DNA of 9,183 nt from CAYFJO01 sp964343305 (GTDB lineage: Bacteria; Planctomycetota; Planctomycetia; Pirellulales; Pirellulaceae), in the NCBI GenBank assembly GCA_964343305.1, contig CAYFJO010000433.1, forward strand, positions 1 through 9,183. Reading direction: 5' to 3'. Position 1 is the first letter of the stretch, and each line of letters begins with the position of its first letter. The notes below the pieces were generated by a model. The model was not told where the DNA came from. It saw nothing but the letters and a program-made list of their open reading frames with translations, and did not search any database. Positions 1 to 6,820 of this stretch are shown piece by piece. Position numbers and translations under genes: made by a program.

Positions 1-45
1 CTGAGTTTTCTCGATCAATCGGTCGAGATTCTGACTAGTTGCCAT
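1..45 (-). CDS. Possible start of a gene running off the left edge (partial)
   Basis: An ATG at 45-43 on the minus strand opens a frame of 15 codons (MATSQNLDRLIEKTQ) with no stop before the window edge. It lies 4 bases after the stop codon of the S9 peptidase on the same strand, so it could be co-transcribed and translationally coupled to it. No clear Shine-Dalgarno sequence precedes it. The visible part is too short to assign a family. The call rests only on position, start codon and an open frame, so it could be chance. Confidence 0.4.
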   Translation of the reverse strand, partial: MATSQNLDRLIEKTQ

Positions 46-49
46 TTCA

Positions 50-2518
50 CTATTTGCGAGCGGGCGTTGATCCCACCACTGGCTTTACCGTTCGTTTAAT
101 GTGGCGGTCGAACCATTCGATCATCTCAGCTTGTACATGTAGAACTGATTCCCTTGCGCGGTAACCGTGGCTTTCATTTGGGAGCATAACCAATCGAACC
201 GTTCCGCCGTTTCCTTTGATCGCTTGGTACATTCGCTTTGACTGCATCGGAAATGTTCCCGAGTTGTTGTCTTTTTCTCCGTGGATCAGCAGTAGTGGCT
301 CCTTAATCTTGTTCGCATGTAGGAACGGCGAAATGCCAAAGTAAACGCTCTTTGCATCCCACAACATTCGTCGCTCAGACTGGAATCCAAACGGGGTCAA
401 AGTTCGGTTGTAGGCCCCGCTTCGCGCCAATCCCGCATTGAACAGGTCACTGTGGGCCAGCAAGTTTGCGGTCATAAAGGCACCGTAACTGTGGCCGCCA
501 ATTCCGACGCGATTCGGATCTGCAACGCCCAACTCGACGGCCTTATCCATCGCTGCTTTCGCGGCATCGACGATTTGATCAATGAAAGTGTCGTTCATCG
601 TTTTTGGATCACCGATCACGGGCATCGTTGCGCCGTCCATGATCGCGTAACCTTGGGTCAACAAAGTCAAATGCGTACTACCGCTCATTCGAGTTAAACG
701 ACTGGGGCTTGCGCTGATTTGCCCGGCCGTTTTTGCATCGTTGAACTCGCGTGGATAAGCCCAGACGATAAGCGGCAACCGGGTGCCCTCTTTGTAATCG
801 GCCGGAAGGTAAAGAGTCGCCGATAAGGGGACTCCGTCGGAGCGTTTGTATGTGACCAGTCGCTTTTTGATGCTTCGGATCTGAGGAGTGGGGTCAGAAA
901 AATCTGTAATTTTAGTCCTTTTCCCAGTCTCCAGGTTAAGAACTGAATAATTAGCCGGAGTCGTTGGGGTTTCCTTCGAAGTGATCACCGATGGTTTTGC
1001 GTCAGCCGAGCTTTGCACGATCCCAACGATTGACTCGTAAGTGCCCTCGCTGCATCGCCACAATCGTTCGGTTTCAAGTGTCTTTAGACTTTGGCGATCA
1101 ATGAACGGCAACATGCCCTTGGGAGACGCGCCGCTGCCAGTACGATAAATCCACTGACCATCCTGAATCGCCACAGATTTACCGTTGCCATCGCGATGCG
1201 TGACGATTCGACCGGGGTCGCCGTAACGATCACGAATGCTGCGATCTACTAAAACTCGACCGGGGCCTTCCAACCGAGAATCGTGAAGCCGTGACCTGAT
1301 CCAGCGATTGTCGCGGTCATATTCGGTGGTGATGAACTGATTCTTGTCCGACAGAAAGGAAATACCAAATGAACGGTTTTCAAGCCGTTGAAGCTCGACT
1401 ACTGCTTCTTTGTCAAAACCTGCCGACATTATTCGATCGCGATGTTCCACTTTCTTATTTGGATCACCGCCGTCGAGTGCTTCGATCCATATCAACGTCG
1501 CTGGATCACTGTGATCCCAAATGACGTTACGCGGTCCGGTACGAACTCCTTCGATTGGAATATTTTCTGCCAACGGAACGCTGGCGACGTTTGATTCGAC
1601 GTTGCCGCGCGAATCGATAACGTCGATGTCACGTGGGAACGATCGATAAGTCATTAAATAAGAAAACGGCTTTCGAATGGTCGTTCGTAGGATATGCTGA
1701 CCGTCGGGCGAGGGATTGAAGCCGCTATGAACCGCCTGATCACCAATTTCAACTGAGCGACCATCAAGTTCGACGAGAGATAGTTGCGTTGTTGTATAGA
1801 ATTCAAACAGCGCCTCGTCGTGGGCGTTGGACAAGAGGTCCTGATAGGTGCGTGTAGGAGACTTGTTGCCTGACGATTCTTGGATGTTGGGACCAATTGG
1901 CGCGCCATCTGACGAAGGCTCTCTTCCTCGACCGTTTGGCACTGTCGTGCAAAGAATGCGTTTGCCATCGGGCATCCAACTAAAGCCACCAATAACCGTG
2001 GACAGATTGTTCAGCAAAGTTGTTTCTTTGACTTCGTTTCCTGCGATGTTAACGACCCGCAATGTAGTTCCTTCGTCGGAAACGATGGTAAAAACAAACG
2101 CATTGGAGTGATGAGACCATGAGATTGAACCAATTCCTTCTCCTTCTTGCACACTAACTTCGAATGAAGACTTGTCCTGTGTCCCGTCGGCGAGTCGTTT
2201 CAATTTCAGTCCGCGAATGAAGGAAGATTGAAAAAGCCCGTTGGCGGCGGGATCGATTCTTAAACCAGCGAGCCGCAGCATTCGACGTGACAGATCTTTG
2301 ATCGATGGCATCGCGTCACGTTCGACCAGCAGCATCCACTGTCGATCGGGACTGATTCGGACGGAAGGAGCGGGTTTGGCACTGATGATGTCGACGACTT
2401 CTTTCGGTGGCAAGCGGTATGTGGACTTGGCATTGTGTTGGGCTATTGTCAGCCGGACACCAAAGGTTGAAGCAGCCAAGGCGACACAAACCCAGATAAC
2501 TCGGCAACGGCAGAACAT
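50..2518 (-). CDS. Exported S9D-type prolyl oligopeptidase family peptidase (glutamyl endopeptidase-like)
   Basis: An 822-residue serine peptidase of the prolyl oligopeptidase fold. Residues 1-26 look like a signal peptide (basic start, hydrophobic VIWVCVALAA, cleavage near TIA-Q), so it probably acts outside the cytoplasm. Residues of about 50-540 form the beta-propeller-like N-terminal region, and about 560-810 the alpha/beta-hydrolase domain. The nucleophile is Ser677 in GGHSYGAFM, the acid Asp750 in LIHGEKDNN, and the base His784 in NESHGYR. The stretch ARSGAYNRTLTPFGFQ and the LIHGEKDNN context closely match the S9D group that includes the chloroplast glutamyl endopeptidase, so cleavage after Glu is a family-based guess. 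The ATG at 2518 is preceded by AAGGGGA (2532-2526) about 8 bases upstream, which supports this start. The gene appears intact and full length. Family and triad are secure; exact specificity is not. Confidence 0.93.
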   Translation of the reverse strand: MFCRCRVIWVCVALAASTFGVRLTIAQHNAKSTYRLPPKEVVDIISAKPAPSVRISPDRQWMLLVERDAMPSIKDLSRRMLRLAGLRIDPAANGLFQSSFIRGLKLKRLADGTQDKSSFEVSVQEGEGIGSISWSHHSNAFVFTIVSDEGTTLRVVNIAGNEVKETTLLNNLSTVIGGFSWMPDGKRILCTTVPNGRGREPSSDGAPIGPNIQESSGNKSPTRTYQDLLSNAHDEALFEFYTTTQLSLVELDGRSVEIGDQAVHSGFNPSPDGQHILRTTIRKPFSYLMTYRSFPRDIDVIDSRGNVESNVASVPLAENIPIEGVRTGPRNVIWDHSDPATLIWIEALDGGDPNKKVEHRDRIMSAGFDKEAVVELQRLENRSFGISFLSDKNQFITTEYDRDNRWIRSRLHDSRLEGPGRVLVDRSIRDRYGDPGRIVTHRDGNGKSVAIQDGQWIYRTGSGASPKGMLPFIDRQSLKTLETERLWRCSEGTYESIVGIVQSSADAKPSVITSKETPTTPANYSVLNLETGKRTKITDFSDPTPQIRSIKKRLVTYKRSDGVPLSATLYLPADYKEGTRLPLIVWAYPREFNDAKTAGQISASPSRLTRMSGSTHLTLLTQGYAIMDGATMPVIGDPKTMNDTFIDQIVDAAKAAMDKAVELGVADPNRVGIGGHSYGAFMTANLLAHSDLFNAGLARSGAYNRTLTPFGFQSERRMLWDAKSVYFGISPFLHANKIKEPLLLIHGEKDNNSGTFPMQSKRMYQAIKGNGGTVRLVMLPNESHGYRARESVLHVQAEMIEWFDRHIKRTVKPVVGSTPARK

Positions 2519-2536
2519 CGTCAGTTCCCCTTATTC

Positions 2537-2550
2537 ATTTGAGATCAAAT
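2537..2550. promoter_or_regulatory. Palindrome just upstream of the S9 peptidase gene
   Basis: ATTTGA-GA-TCAAAT is a perfect 6-bp inverted repeat with a 2-base spacer. It lies 19 bases upstream of the peptidase start codon and only 4 bases from its ribosome-binding site. It could be an operator bound by a dimeric regulator or a weak hairpin in the leader. AT-rich palindromes of this size can occur by chance, so the regulatory role is inference. Confidence 0.3.
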
Positions 2551-2688
2551 AATCCAAGTCCGGATAATCATCGGTGTTGAATGCGCGGTGAAACGCACTT
2601 GATCGCATAGCTCAGCACTCTAATTCTCACGATCGATCAACGTAAGATCAACCTAACACTGGATTCCCATCCGGAGCAAGATGATTCG

Positions 2689-2716
2689 GCACGCTGCAAC
2701 GTCGTGCGTGCTTTTT
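2689..2716 (+). terminator. Inverted repeat followed by a T run (terminator-like on the plus strand)
   Basis: GCACGC (2689-2694) and GCGTGC (2706-2711) can pair across an 11-base loop and are followed by TTTTT (2712-2716), the shape of a Rho-independent terminator for plus-strand transcription. No plus-strand gene is seen upstream, and in the minus direction the run is on the wrong side of the stem. It may therefore block antisense transcription, be a relic, or be chance. Confidence 0.25.
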
Positions 2717-2852
2717 CGATTATTGAACTACTTGTGGCCCCTGGCCTCGGTGCGCGTGGCATTTTTAGCTTTCAGACGAGCGCCAAGAGAAACGGCCACT
2801 TCGCGACTCGTTGACCAAAAGACCGCACAGTTGCAGCACGCTTCAAACAAGT

Positions 2853-5342
2853 CTAATCTACTTTCTTTTTGTTTTGCCATTCTTGGTAGGCTTCTTGCTG
2901 AAGGGCACCAGCGAATGCCAGTGAGTGTTCCGTCGCCTGAACAGAAAGGGCAGGCAGGAGGCCCTTTTTCTTACCATCCTCAACCGCCTGTTTGAGCATG
3001 CCAAGCACGTACTTGGCAGAGAGCCCTGCCGAGTCGCTCAAGATGTTGATTCTTCGCATCGCTGTTTCTATCTCGGACATAGGTAGTTGCCGGGATAGCA
3101 TATTTTGAAGGAAGCGATTGACCTCCGCGTATTTGGGATCACGCAACAGGTCTTGGAGCGTCCCTTGGCCTCCGTCCCATCGCGCGTGCTGTACGCCATC
3201 AGGCGCACTCTTGGACTCGAAGTCCAATCTGATCCATTGGTCTGGTAGCGCATCGAAGCGGCGTTTCCGCGAAGGCCGCAGTGCGACTTTGAATCGCCCT
3301 ATGACGTGTTCTGTACCGACTGAAGACGTCAAGAGTTGGTTGAGTCCGTTTACCTCGTCATTTGTAAAGAGGCCGCTTCGTTGAAACTGTGACCAAGTCA
3401 AGATTCCAAGAACGTCTGCGACAAATAACACGCCCATCGCGTCATGCCCTTTGACGAGTAGTATCTTGCCGCTGAGAAGAACGTACCTCTGACCGTTGCG
3501 TACGCCCATTTCTACTTCTGCCCCGGTGCCAAACTGCCGAACTGCTTGATCCCATGAAATCGGGAATGCCAGTGCGTCGCTCGCGATCGTTGCGATGTTG
3601 TTTTGCGAATTGGAATCGGTGCGCCGCCAAATGTATTCTCCATTTCTGCCAACATACTCCCAGCCATCGTCATCGTCCGTTCGCACACCAAAAATTCCGT
3701 GGCTGGTGTACGCGGGACGTGAGTCAATCCGCTTGAATCGAGGGGGCAGCACATATTCGCCATTCTTGTCGATTACACCGTATTGATCGCCGACTTGCAC
3801 TTTGGCACGTCCGTTATCGAAGCTGTACACGCCGCCGAAGTGAGGTCTTATTGCTACGGCTCCCGTTCTTGAGACATAGCCCCATGATCCATCAATCTTG
3901 ACGCCCGCGAGACCCTCTCTAAACTCGCCAGCAAACTCAAATTGTGGTTGAATGGCATACTTGCCAGTCCTCTCGATGTATCCCCATGCGCCGCCTTTCT
4001 TGGCTGCCGCCAGTCCCTCTGAAAAATTGTCGAGTCCCTCAAACGTAGGCGAGATAATCGGTTTGCCGTTCCTGTCGATGGACCCCCATAACTCGCCCAC
4101 TCGCACACGCGCGATTCCCTCGTGAAAACCGCTTGCATCGTCGAACTGAGCTGGGATAACGAATTGTCCAGTCTTGTCGATGTACCCCCATGTGCCGTCG
4201 AGTTCTACCGCTGCAAGGCCTTCAGTAAAAGCTCCATAACCGCCGTCGAATCGTGGAGCGATGACTATCGTGCCGCTTTCATTTATGAACCCGCACTTTC
4301 TTTTACCACTCTCGTCCTCAATACAAATGAAAGACATTCCCTCTCGAAACATTGAAGGAGGCCTATCCAGTTTTCGTTCAAAGACTATTTGACCGGAGGT
4401 GCTGACAAACCCCCACAGATCTTCGGCACGATGGAGAATTACAAAACGAGCCCGTTCCTCGGAAAACCCAGAGACGTGGTCGAACTCAAACCTTGGTTCG
4501 ACAACAGTATTTCCGGACGGATCAACTATCCCCCATTTGAATCCTTGTTTAACCATCGCGTATCCTCCTGAGAATCCCGTTGCGTCTTGAAACTTAGGCT
4601 CAATGACGACCTTGCCAGTGGTGTCGATGAACCCGTGCTTTCCATCCACAATCACAGGTAGAAGCAGGGGCTGTGTTTCTATCCCCGGATTGCTCGCCGT
4701 GTCTAATTCAGTTGATGAGCTGCCATTTCCCGCAACCAGCCAGATGGTGACGAGAAGGCACGATACAACACTACCTCCGCAACCGACGATGGTTCTTACC
4801 CGACCCACTGGGTTGGAGCCAAACAAATTGGCTTTCAGTTCGGTGATCGACTCCTGCTGATCACTGGTCGCACTGGAAGCCTCAACCAGTCGCTTTCGCA
4901 ACGCCTCGGCCTGCTCTGGTACGTCGCCAGCTACCATTGTGTCACTCACAAGCTGTCCCAGTAATTCCCCTCGTTTCTTCTCTAAAGTGTGTCGAGTGTT
5001 CAAGTGCAGATCGGGATTCTCAATCCGCTGCTGAAGTGACGTCAATTCGGCACACCGGGTTTTGTCGCCAATCCCAAGTTCTAGCAACTTCTCGCCCAGC
5101 GTCAGTTGCGCTTGTTCCTTTTGTTTGCGAAGCAACCTAGCTTTGTTAAGCGCGGCCATCAGCCTGAATAGGGTCACAAAAAAACTCACTGTCGCGACTG
5201 CAACTAGCTTCGCTTCACGTATGAGCCAGCTGACGACACGAGCCGGTTGGAAGGGTGTCGAATCACCCGAATCTCGCGATGGAGGGTGGGGAGGCTGGCT
5301 TGGCGACTCGTGTTGTGTAACCATCTTGCGACCTGGGATCAT
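2853..5342 (-). CDS. Membrane-anchored WG-repeat protein with unrecognised C-terminal domain
   Basis: 829 residues. A Ser/Pro-rich start (8-33) leads to a hydrophobic segment at 46-65, a charged coiled-coil-like helical region at about 66-165, and a clear transmembrane helix at about 183-204. Residues of about 232-574 contain nine or ten WG repeats, each of the form WGYIDKTGQFVIPAQF followed by a GF.EG..A turn; some copies have HG, CG, YG or WE instead of WG. Residues 575-829 match nothing I know. Positive charges flank the first hydrophobic segment and precede the second, but none follow the second, which favours repeats outside the cytoplasm. The role is unknown; WG repeats (PF14903 type) are probably binding or scaffold modules. 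The ATG at 5342 lacks a good ribosome-binding site; the ATG at 5324 (Met7) has AGG about 7 bases upstream and is an equal candidate. No partner gene is adjacent. Confidence 0.88.
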   Translation of the reverse strand: MIPGRKMVTQHESPSQPPHPPSRDSGDSTPFQPARVVSWLIREAKLVAVATVSFFVTLFRLMAALNKARLLRKQKEQAQLTLGEKLLELGIGDKTRCAELTSLQQRIENPDLHLNTRHTLEKKRGELLGQLVSDTMVAGDVPEQAEALRKRLVEASSATSDQQESITELKANLFGSNPVGRVRTIVGCGGSVVSCLLVTIWLVAGNGSSSTELDTASNPGIETQPLLLPVIVDGKHGFIDTTGKVVIEPKFQDATGFSGGYAMVKQGFKWGIVDPSGNTVVEPRFEFDHVSGFSEERARFVILHRAEDLWGFVSTSGQIVFERKLDRPPSMFREGMSFICIEDESGKRKCGFINESGTIVIAPRFDGGYGAFTEGLAAVELDGTWGYIDKTGQFVIPAQFDDASGFHEGIARVRVGELWGSIDRNGKPIISPTFEGLDNFSEGLAAAKKGGAWGYIERTGKYAIQPQFEFAGEFREGLAGVKIDGSWGYVSRTGAVAIRPHFGGVYSFDNGRAKVQVGDQYGVIDKNGEYVLPPRFKRIDSRPAYTSHGIFGVRTDDDDGWEYVGRNGEYIWRRTDSNSQNNIATIASDALAFPISWDQAVRQFGTGAEVEMGVRNGQRYVLLSGKILLVKGHDAMGVLFVADVLGILTWSQFQRSGLFTNDEVNGLNQLLTSSVGTEHVIGRFKVALRPSRKRRFDALPDQWIRLDFESKSAPDGVQHARWDGGQGTLQDLLRDPKYAEVNRFLQNMLSRQLPMSEIETAMRRINILSDSAGLSAKYVLGMLKQAVEDGKKKGLLPALSVQATEHSLAFAGALQQEAYQEWQNKKKVD

Positions 5343-5384
5343 TTTTCAGTTGATTTGAGATGTCGACATAGCAACCGGCGCATC

Positions 5385-5417
5385 AAAAAAGGGCGCCGAA
5401 ACTGAGACCGCTCGCCC
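5385..5417 (-). terminator. Possible Rho-independent terminator on the minus strand
   Basis: Read on the minus strand, GGGCG (5417-5413) pairs with CGCCC (5395-5391) across a 17-base loop that can add an inner CG/CG pair, and TTTTTT (5390-5385) follows at once. It would end transcripts from the DUF5131 gene before the WG-repeat gene. It leaves only about 42 bases to the WG-repeat start, so it could instead act as an attenuator in that gene's leader. The 5' arm is shared with the larger stem at 5412-5481, so the two structures would compete. Confidence 0.4.
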
Positions 5418-5481
5418 GGCCCCCGCCAAGGGGCTTCACGAAACAGCACCCAGCCCGACGCCCCTTGCGGGGCGCGGGCGA
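5412..5481. repeat. Large imperfect inverted repeat (about 21 bp stem)
   Basis: The arm at 5412-5434 pairs with 5460-5481 in about 21 base pairs with three single-base bulges, leaving a 25-base loop. Each arm also folds alone: CCCC-GCCAA-GGGG on the left and CCCC-TTGC-GGGG on the right, so it could form one long cruciform or two small hairpins. This twin-hairpin design resembles REP-type intergenic repeats. The pairing is read directly; the REP interpretation is inference and needs other genomic copies. Confidence 0.55.
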
Positions 5482-5504
5482 TGGATACTGCCTTCGTGAA
5501 TCAA

Positions 5505-5521
5505 GAGCCTGACGGCTCAGG
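5505..5521. repeat. Two overlapping alternative small hairpins
   Basis: GAGCC-TGAC-GGCTC (5505-5518) and CCTGA-CGGC-TCAGG (5508-5521) are both perfect inverted repeats and share bases, so only one can form at a time. The element is 24 bases right of the large stem and is probably part of the same repeated unit. Confidence 0.45.
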
Positions 5522-5580
5522 TTGGCGGTTTCGGGCGAAGCAGTGACCAACGCTCACGCGTCGTTCAAGTTGTTTTTTCT

Positions 5581-5597
5581 GAGTCGAAGTTCGACTC
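5581..5597. repeat. Perfect 17-base palindrome
   Basis: GAGTCGAA-G-TTCGACTC has 8-base arms around one central base; as RNA it would form a 6-bp stem with a 5-base loop. It lies about 100 bases past the stop of the DUF5131 gene. T runs occur on its plus-strand left side (TTTTTT, 5573-5578) and a short one on the right, but no U run follows it in the minus direction, so it does not fit a terminator of that gene. A protein-binding site or a repeat unit is as likely. Confidence 0.45.
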
Positions 5598-5699
5598 TCG
5601 TTTTCAATTCATCTCCTTATCGGAATTCGACAACGCGATTCAGTGTTCCGTACATCATTCTAGCGCACATCAAAATGACCATCAATCGTCAACGTCGGC

Positions 5700-6590
5700 T
5701 CACTCCAGTTCAACATTACGACGTCGAACTCTCCTGCCCCCTGGCCTCCTGCCGACGTAAATCGGCATCTGCCGCACGCATAGCTGTTCAGGCCACTCAC
5801 GCCAGTTTTCGCCGTGCTTGTCCACCAACTTCACTCGTTGGCCATCCGACACGACGTGCGTGCCAAGTTGTTTCAGGAAGTAGGGGACGCGTGCTTTCCG
5901 ACATTCTTTTTGCAGCGACTCAGCCCAGGCGAGATCGAAAGGGTGTTTCATCGAGTCCGATTCACCACCTTGGATGACCCAGTCGAGCTTTTCTAAATGC
6001 CGACCGAGTTCGATGTATTCCCACTGCGGCTCGACCGAAACAAAATGTAACGTCGTTTCGTCGCCTACGCGGTGCAGATGATCAATCCGCTTCAACGTGG
6101 ACTGTGTCGTCACGCTAGTGCCAACCCACAAATTATTCGGCCATACAATTCCTTCACTGGAAAGCCACTTTGAAAACTTGGCCATGCGGCGCGGCTGTTT
6201 CGTCAGCCACTGCCATTGATGGCGCTGGCCCTTTTCACTTGTCGCAGCCGCGATCACCTCGTCATGCAGGTACTCGAACGAAATGGCGGCCGAGAAGTTG
6301 TCTGCCATGTCGCCGACAAAGATCAGCCGGGGTAAGTCGTGAAGCCAGGATTTTGTCCACCTCGGCTTTCGAGTCTGGTCTGACCATCCTGCAGCGTCGG
6401 CCATCTTTCCTGGCCGAGTGTCTACTTCCTCAAACCGATCTGCGAGACCAGGATTCGACTTGCCAAATCGTTTTGTCATTTTTCCGGCATAACAAATCTT
6501 CTGTTTCTCGTTCCACAGTTCACATCCGTCGCAACCAACCGTTGGATTGACTGTACTGTCGGTCCATTGGATTTTGGTTTTGATGCTCAT
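5700..6590 (-). CDS. DUF5131 family protein (phage Gp37/Gp68-like)
   Basis: 296 residues of the family called phage Gp37/Gp68 or DUF5131 (PF07505). Family marks in order: IQWTDSTVNPTVGC (7-20), a cysteine cluster Cys20-x2-Cys23-x9-Cys33 ending in CYA, VGDMAD (92-97), LTKQPRRM (129-136), VGTSV (156-160), SVEP (185-188), GGES (208-211) and FLKQLG (238-243). The biochemical role is not established. The cysteine cluster suggests a metal or iron-sulfur site; the GCDGCELW...CYA spacing marks a subgroup distinct from the commoner GC-x6-C-x2-C form. The family is common in phages and mobile regions, often beside a three-Cys-motif partner (TcmP) gene, which is absent here. The ATG at 6590 was chosen because GGAG sits 9 bases upstream and the family's conserved start follows directly; the frame runs open to 6653. 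The tail after about residue 278 is Arg/Gly-rich and not typical of the family. Confidence 0.88.
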   Translation of the reverse strand: MSIKTKIQWTDSTVNPTVGCDGCELWNEKQKICYAGKMTKRFGKSNPGLADRFEEVDTRPGKMADAAGWSDQTRKPRWTKSWLHDLPRLIFVGDMADNFSAAISFEYLHDEVIAAATSEKGQRHQWQWLTKQPRRMAKFSKWLSSEGIVWPNNLWVGTSVTTQSTLKRIDHLHRVGDETTLHFVSVEPQWEYIELGRHLEKLDWVIQGGESDSMKHPFDLAWAESLQKECRKARVPYFLKQLGTHVVSDGQRVKLVDKHGENWREWPEQLCVRQMPIYVGRRPGGRRVRRRNVELE

Positions 6591-6599
6591 TTTCGGCGT

Positions 6600-6605
6600 C
6601 TCCAA
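6600..6605 (-). promoter_or_regulatory. Ribosome-binding site of the DUF5131 gene
   Basis: TTGGAG on the minus strand ends 9 bases before the ATG at 6590. It supports that start over the upstream ATG at 6653. Confidence 0.55.
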
Positions 6606-6638
6606 GATTCTTAAAAAGTTGAAGTTGCAATCAATCAG

Positions 6639-6670
6639 AAGTCCAAACACCACGAGTCAACTCTGGACTT
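6639..6670. repeat. Inverted repeat in the leader of the DUF5131 gene
   Basis: AAGTCCA (6639-6645) and TGGACTT (6664-6670) form a perfect 7-bp inverted repeat with an 18-base gap, 49-80 bases upstream of the DUF5131 start. A second small one, TGCGG/CCGCA, begins at 6670. On the minus strand the gap contains TTGACT, a possible -35 box, but no convincing -10 box follows. An operator or leader hairpin is possible. Confidence 0.35.
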
Positions 6671-6773
6671 GCGGCATCGGTATTCCGCATTCCTGTAACG
6701 CGTTTGAAACCGAAACAATCCAGATAGATTACGCAGGAGGTTCGGTTGCATGCTCTGGCCTTTGACAGAATGA

Positions 6774-6798
6774 CGCTCACGGACGGCCGCCGTCAGCG
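6774..6798. repeat. GC-rich hairpin downstream of the Arg-rich protein gene
   Basis: GACGG-CCG-CCGTC (6782-6794) forms a 5-bp stem with a 3-base loop (6-base arms as DNA), and CGCT/AGCG (6774-6777, 6795-6798) extends it across a 4-base bulge. It starts 22 bases past the stop of the minus-strand gene ending at 6821, the usual place for a terminator, but no U run follows. It may protect the 3' end of the RNA or aid Rho-dependent termination. Confidence 0.35.
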
Positions 6799-6820
6799 AA
6801 TCCACACTCCGTCATGTAAA

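Larger units (their letters stand above)
2519..2852. other. Non-coding region between the S9 peptidase and WG-repeat genes
   Basis: These 334 bases hold no convincing gene. They must contain the promoter of the minus-strand peptidase gene at the left end and the 3' end of the WG-repeat transcript at the right end. Visible elements are a palindrome at 2537-2550 and an inverted repeat with a T run at 2689-2716. GCTGCAAC (2693-2700) recurs inverted as GTTGCAGC (2830-2837). I could not place -35 and -10 boxes with confidence. Confidence 0.6.
5343..5699. other. Structured non-coding region rich in inverted repeats
   Basis: These 357 bases between the DUF5131 gene and the WG-repeat gene (both minus strand) hold no credible gene. 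Between 5385 and 5600 they contain at least five inverted repeats, listed separately where strong. TTCACGAA (5435-5442) recurs inverted as TTCGTGAA (5493-5500), enclosing one arm of the large stem. The stretch could be a REP-like intergenic repeat, a small structured RNA, or a transcription end plus leader. The right part (5600-5699) shows nothing I can name. Confidence 0.6.

Noticed and set aside
2681..2995. Plus-strand open frame of 104 codons
   Set aside because: It overlaps the end of the WG-repeat gene antisense and has no family features; composition looks accidental.
3600..4660. Regular repeats suggestive of a CRISPR or tandem DNA repeat
   Set aside because: The periodicity is at protein level (WG repeats); the DNA copies are too divergent and there are no spacers between identical repeats.
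5522..5977. Plus-strand open frame of 151 codons
   Set aside because: Mostly antisense to the DUF5131 gene and to the inverted repeat region; no ribosome-binding site and no recognisable protein features.
6591..6653. N-terminal extension of the DUF5131 protein to an ATG at 6653
   Set aside because: The added 21 residues are hydrophobic and unlike the family, which begins right before IQWTDST; the ribosome-binding site supports 6590.
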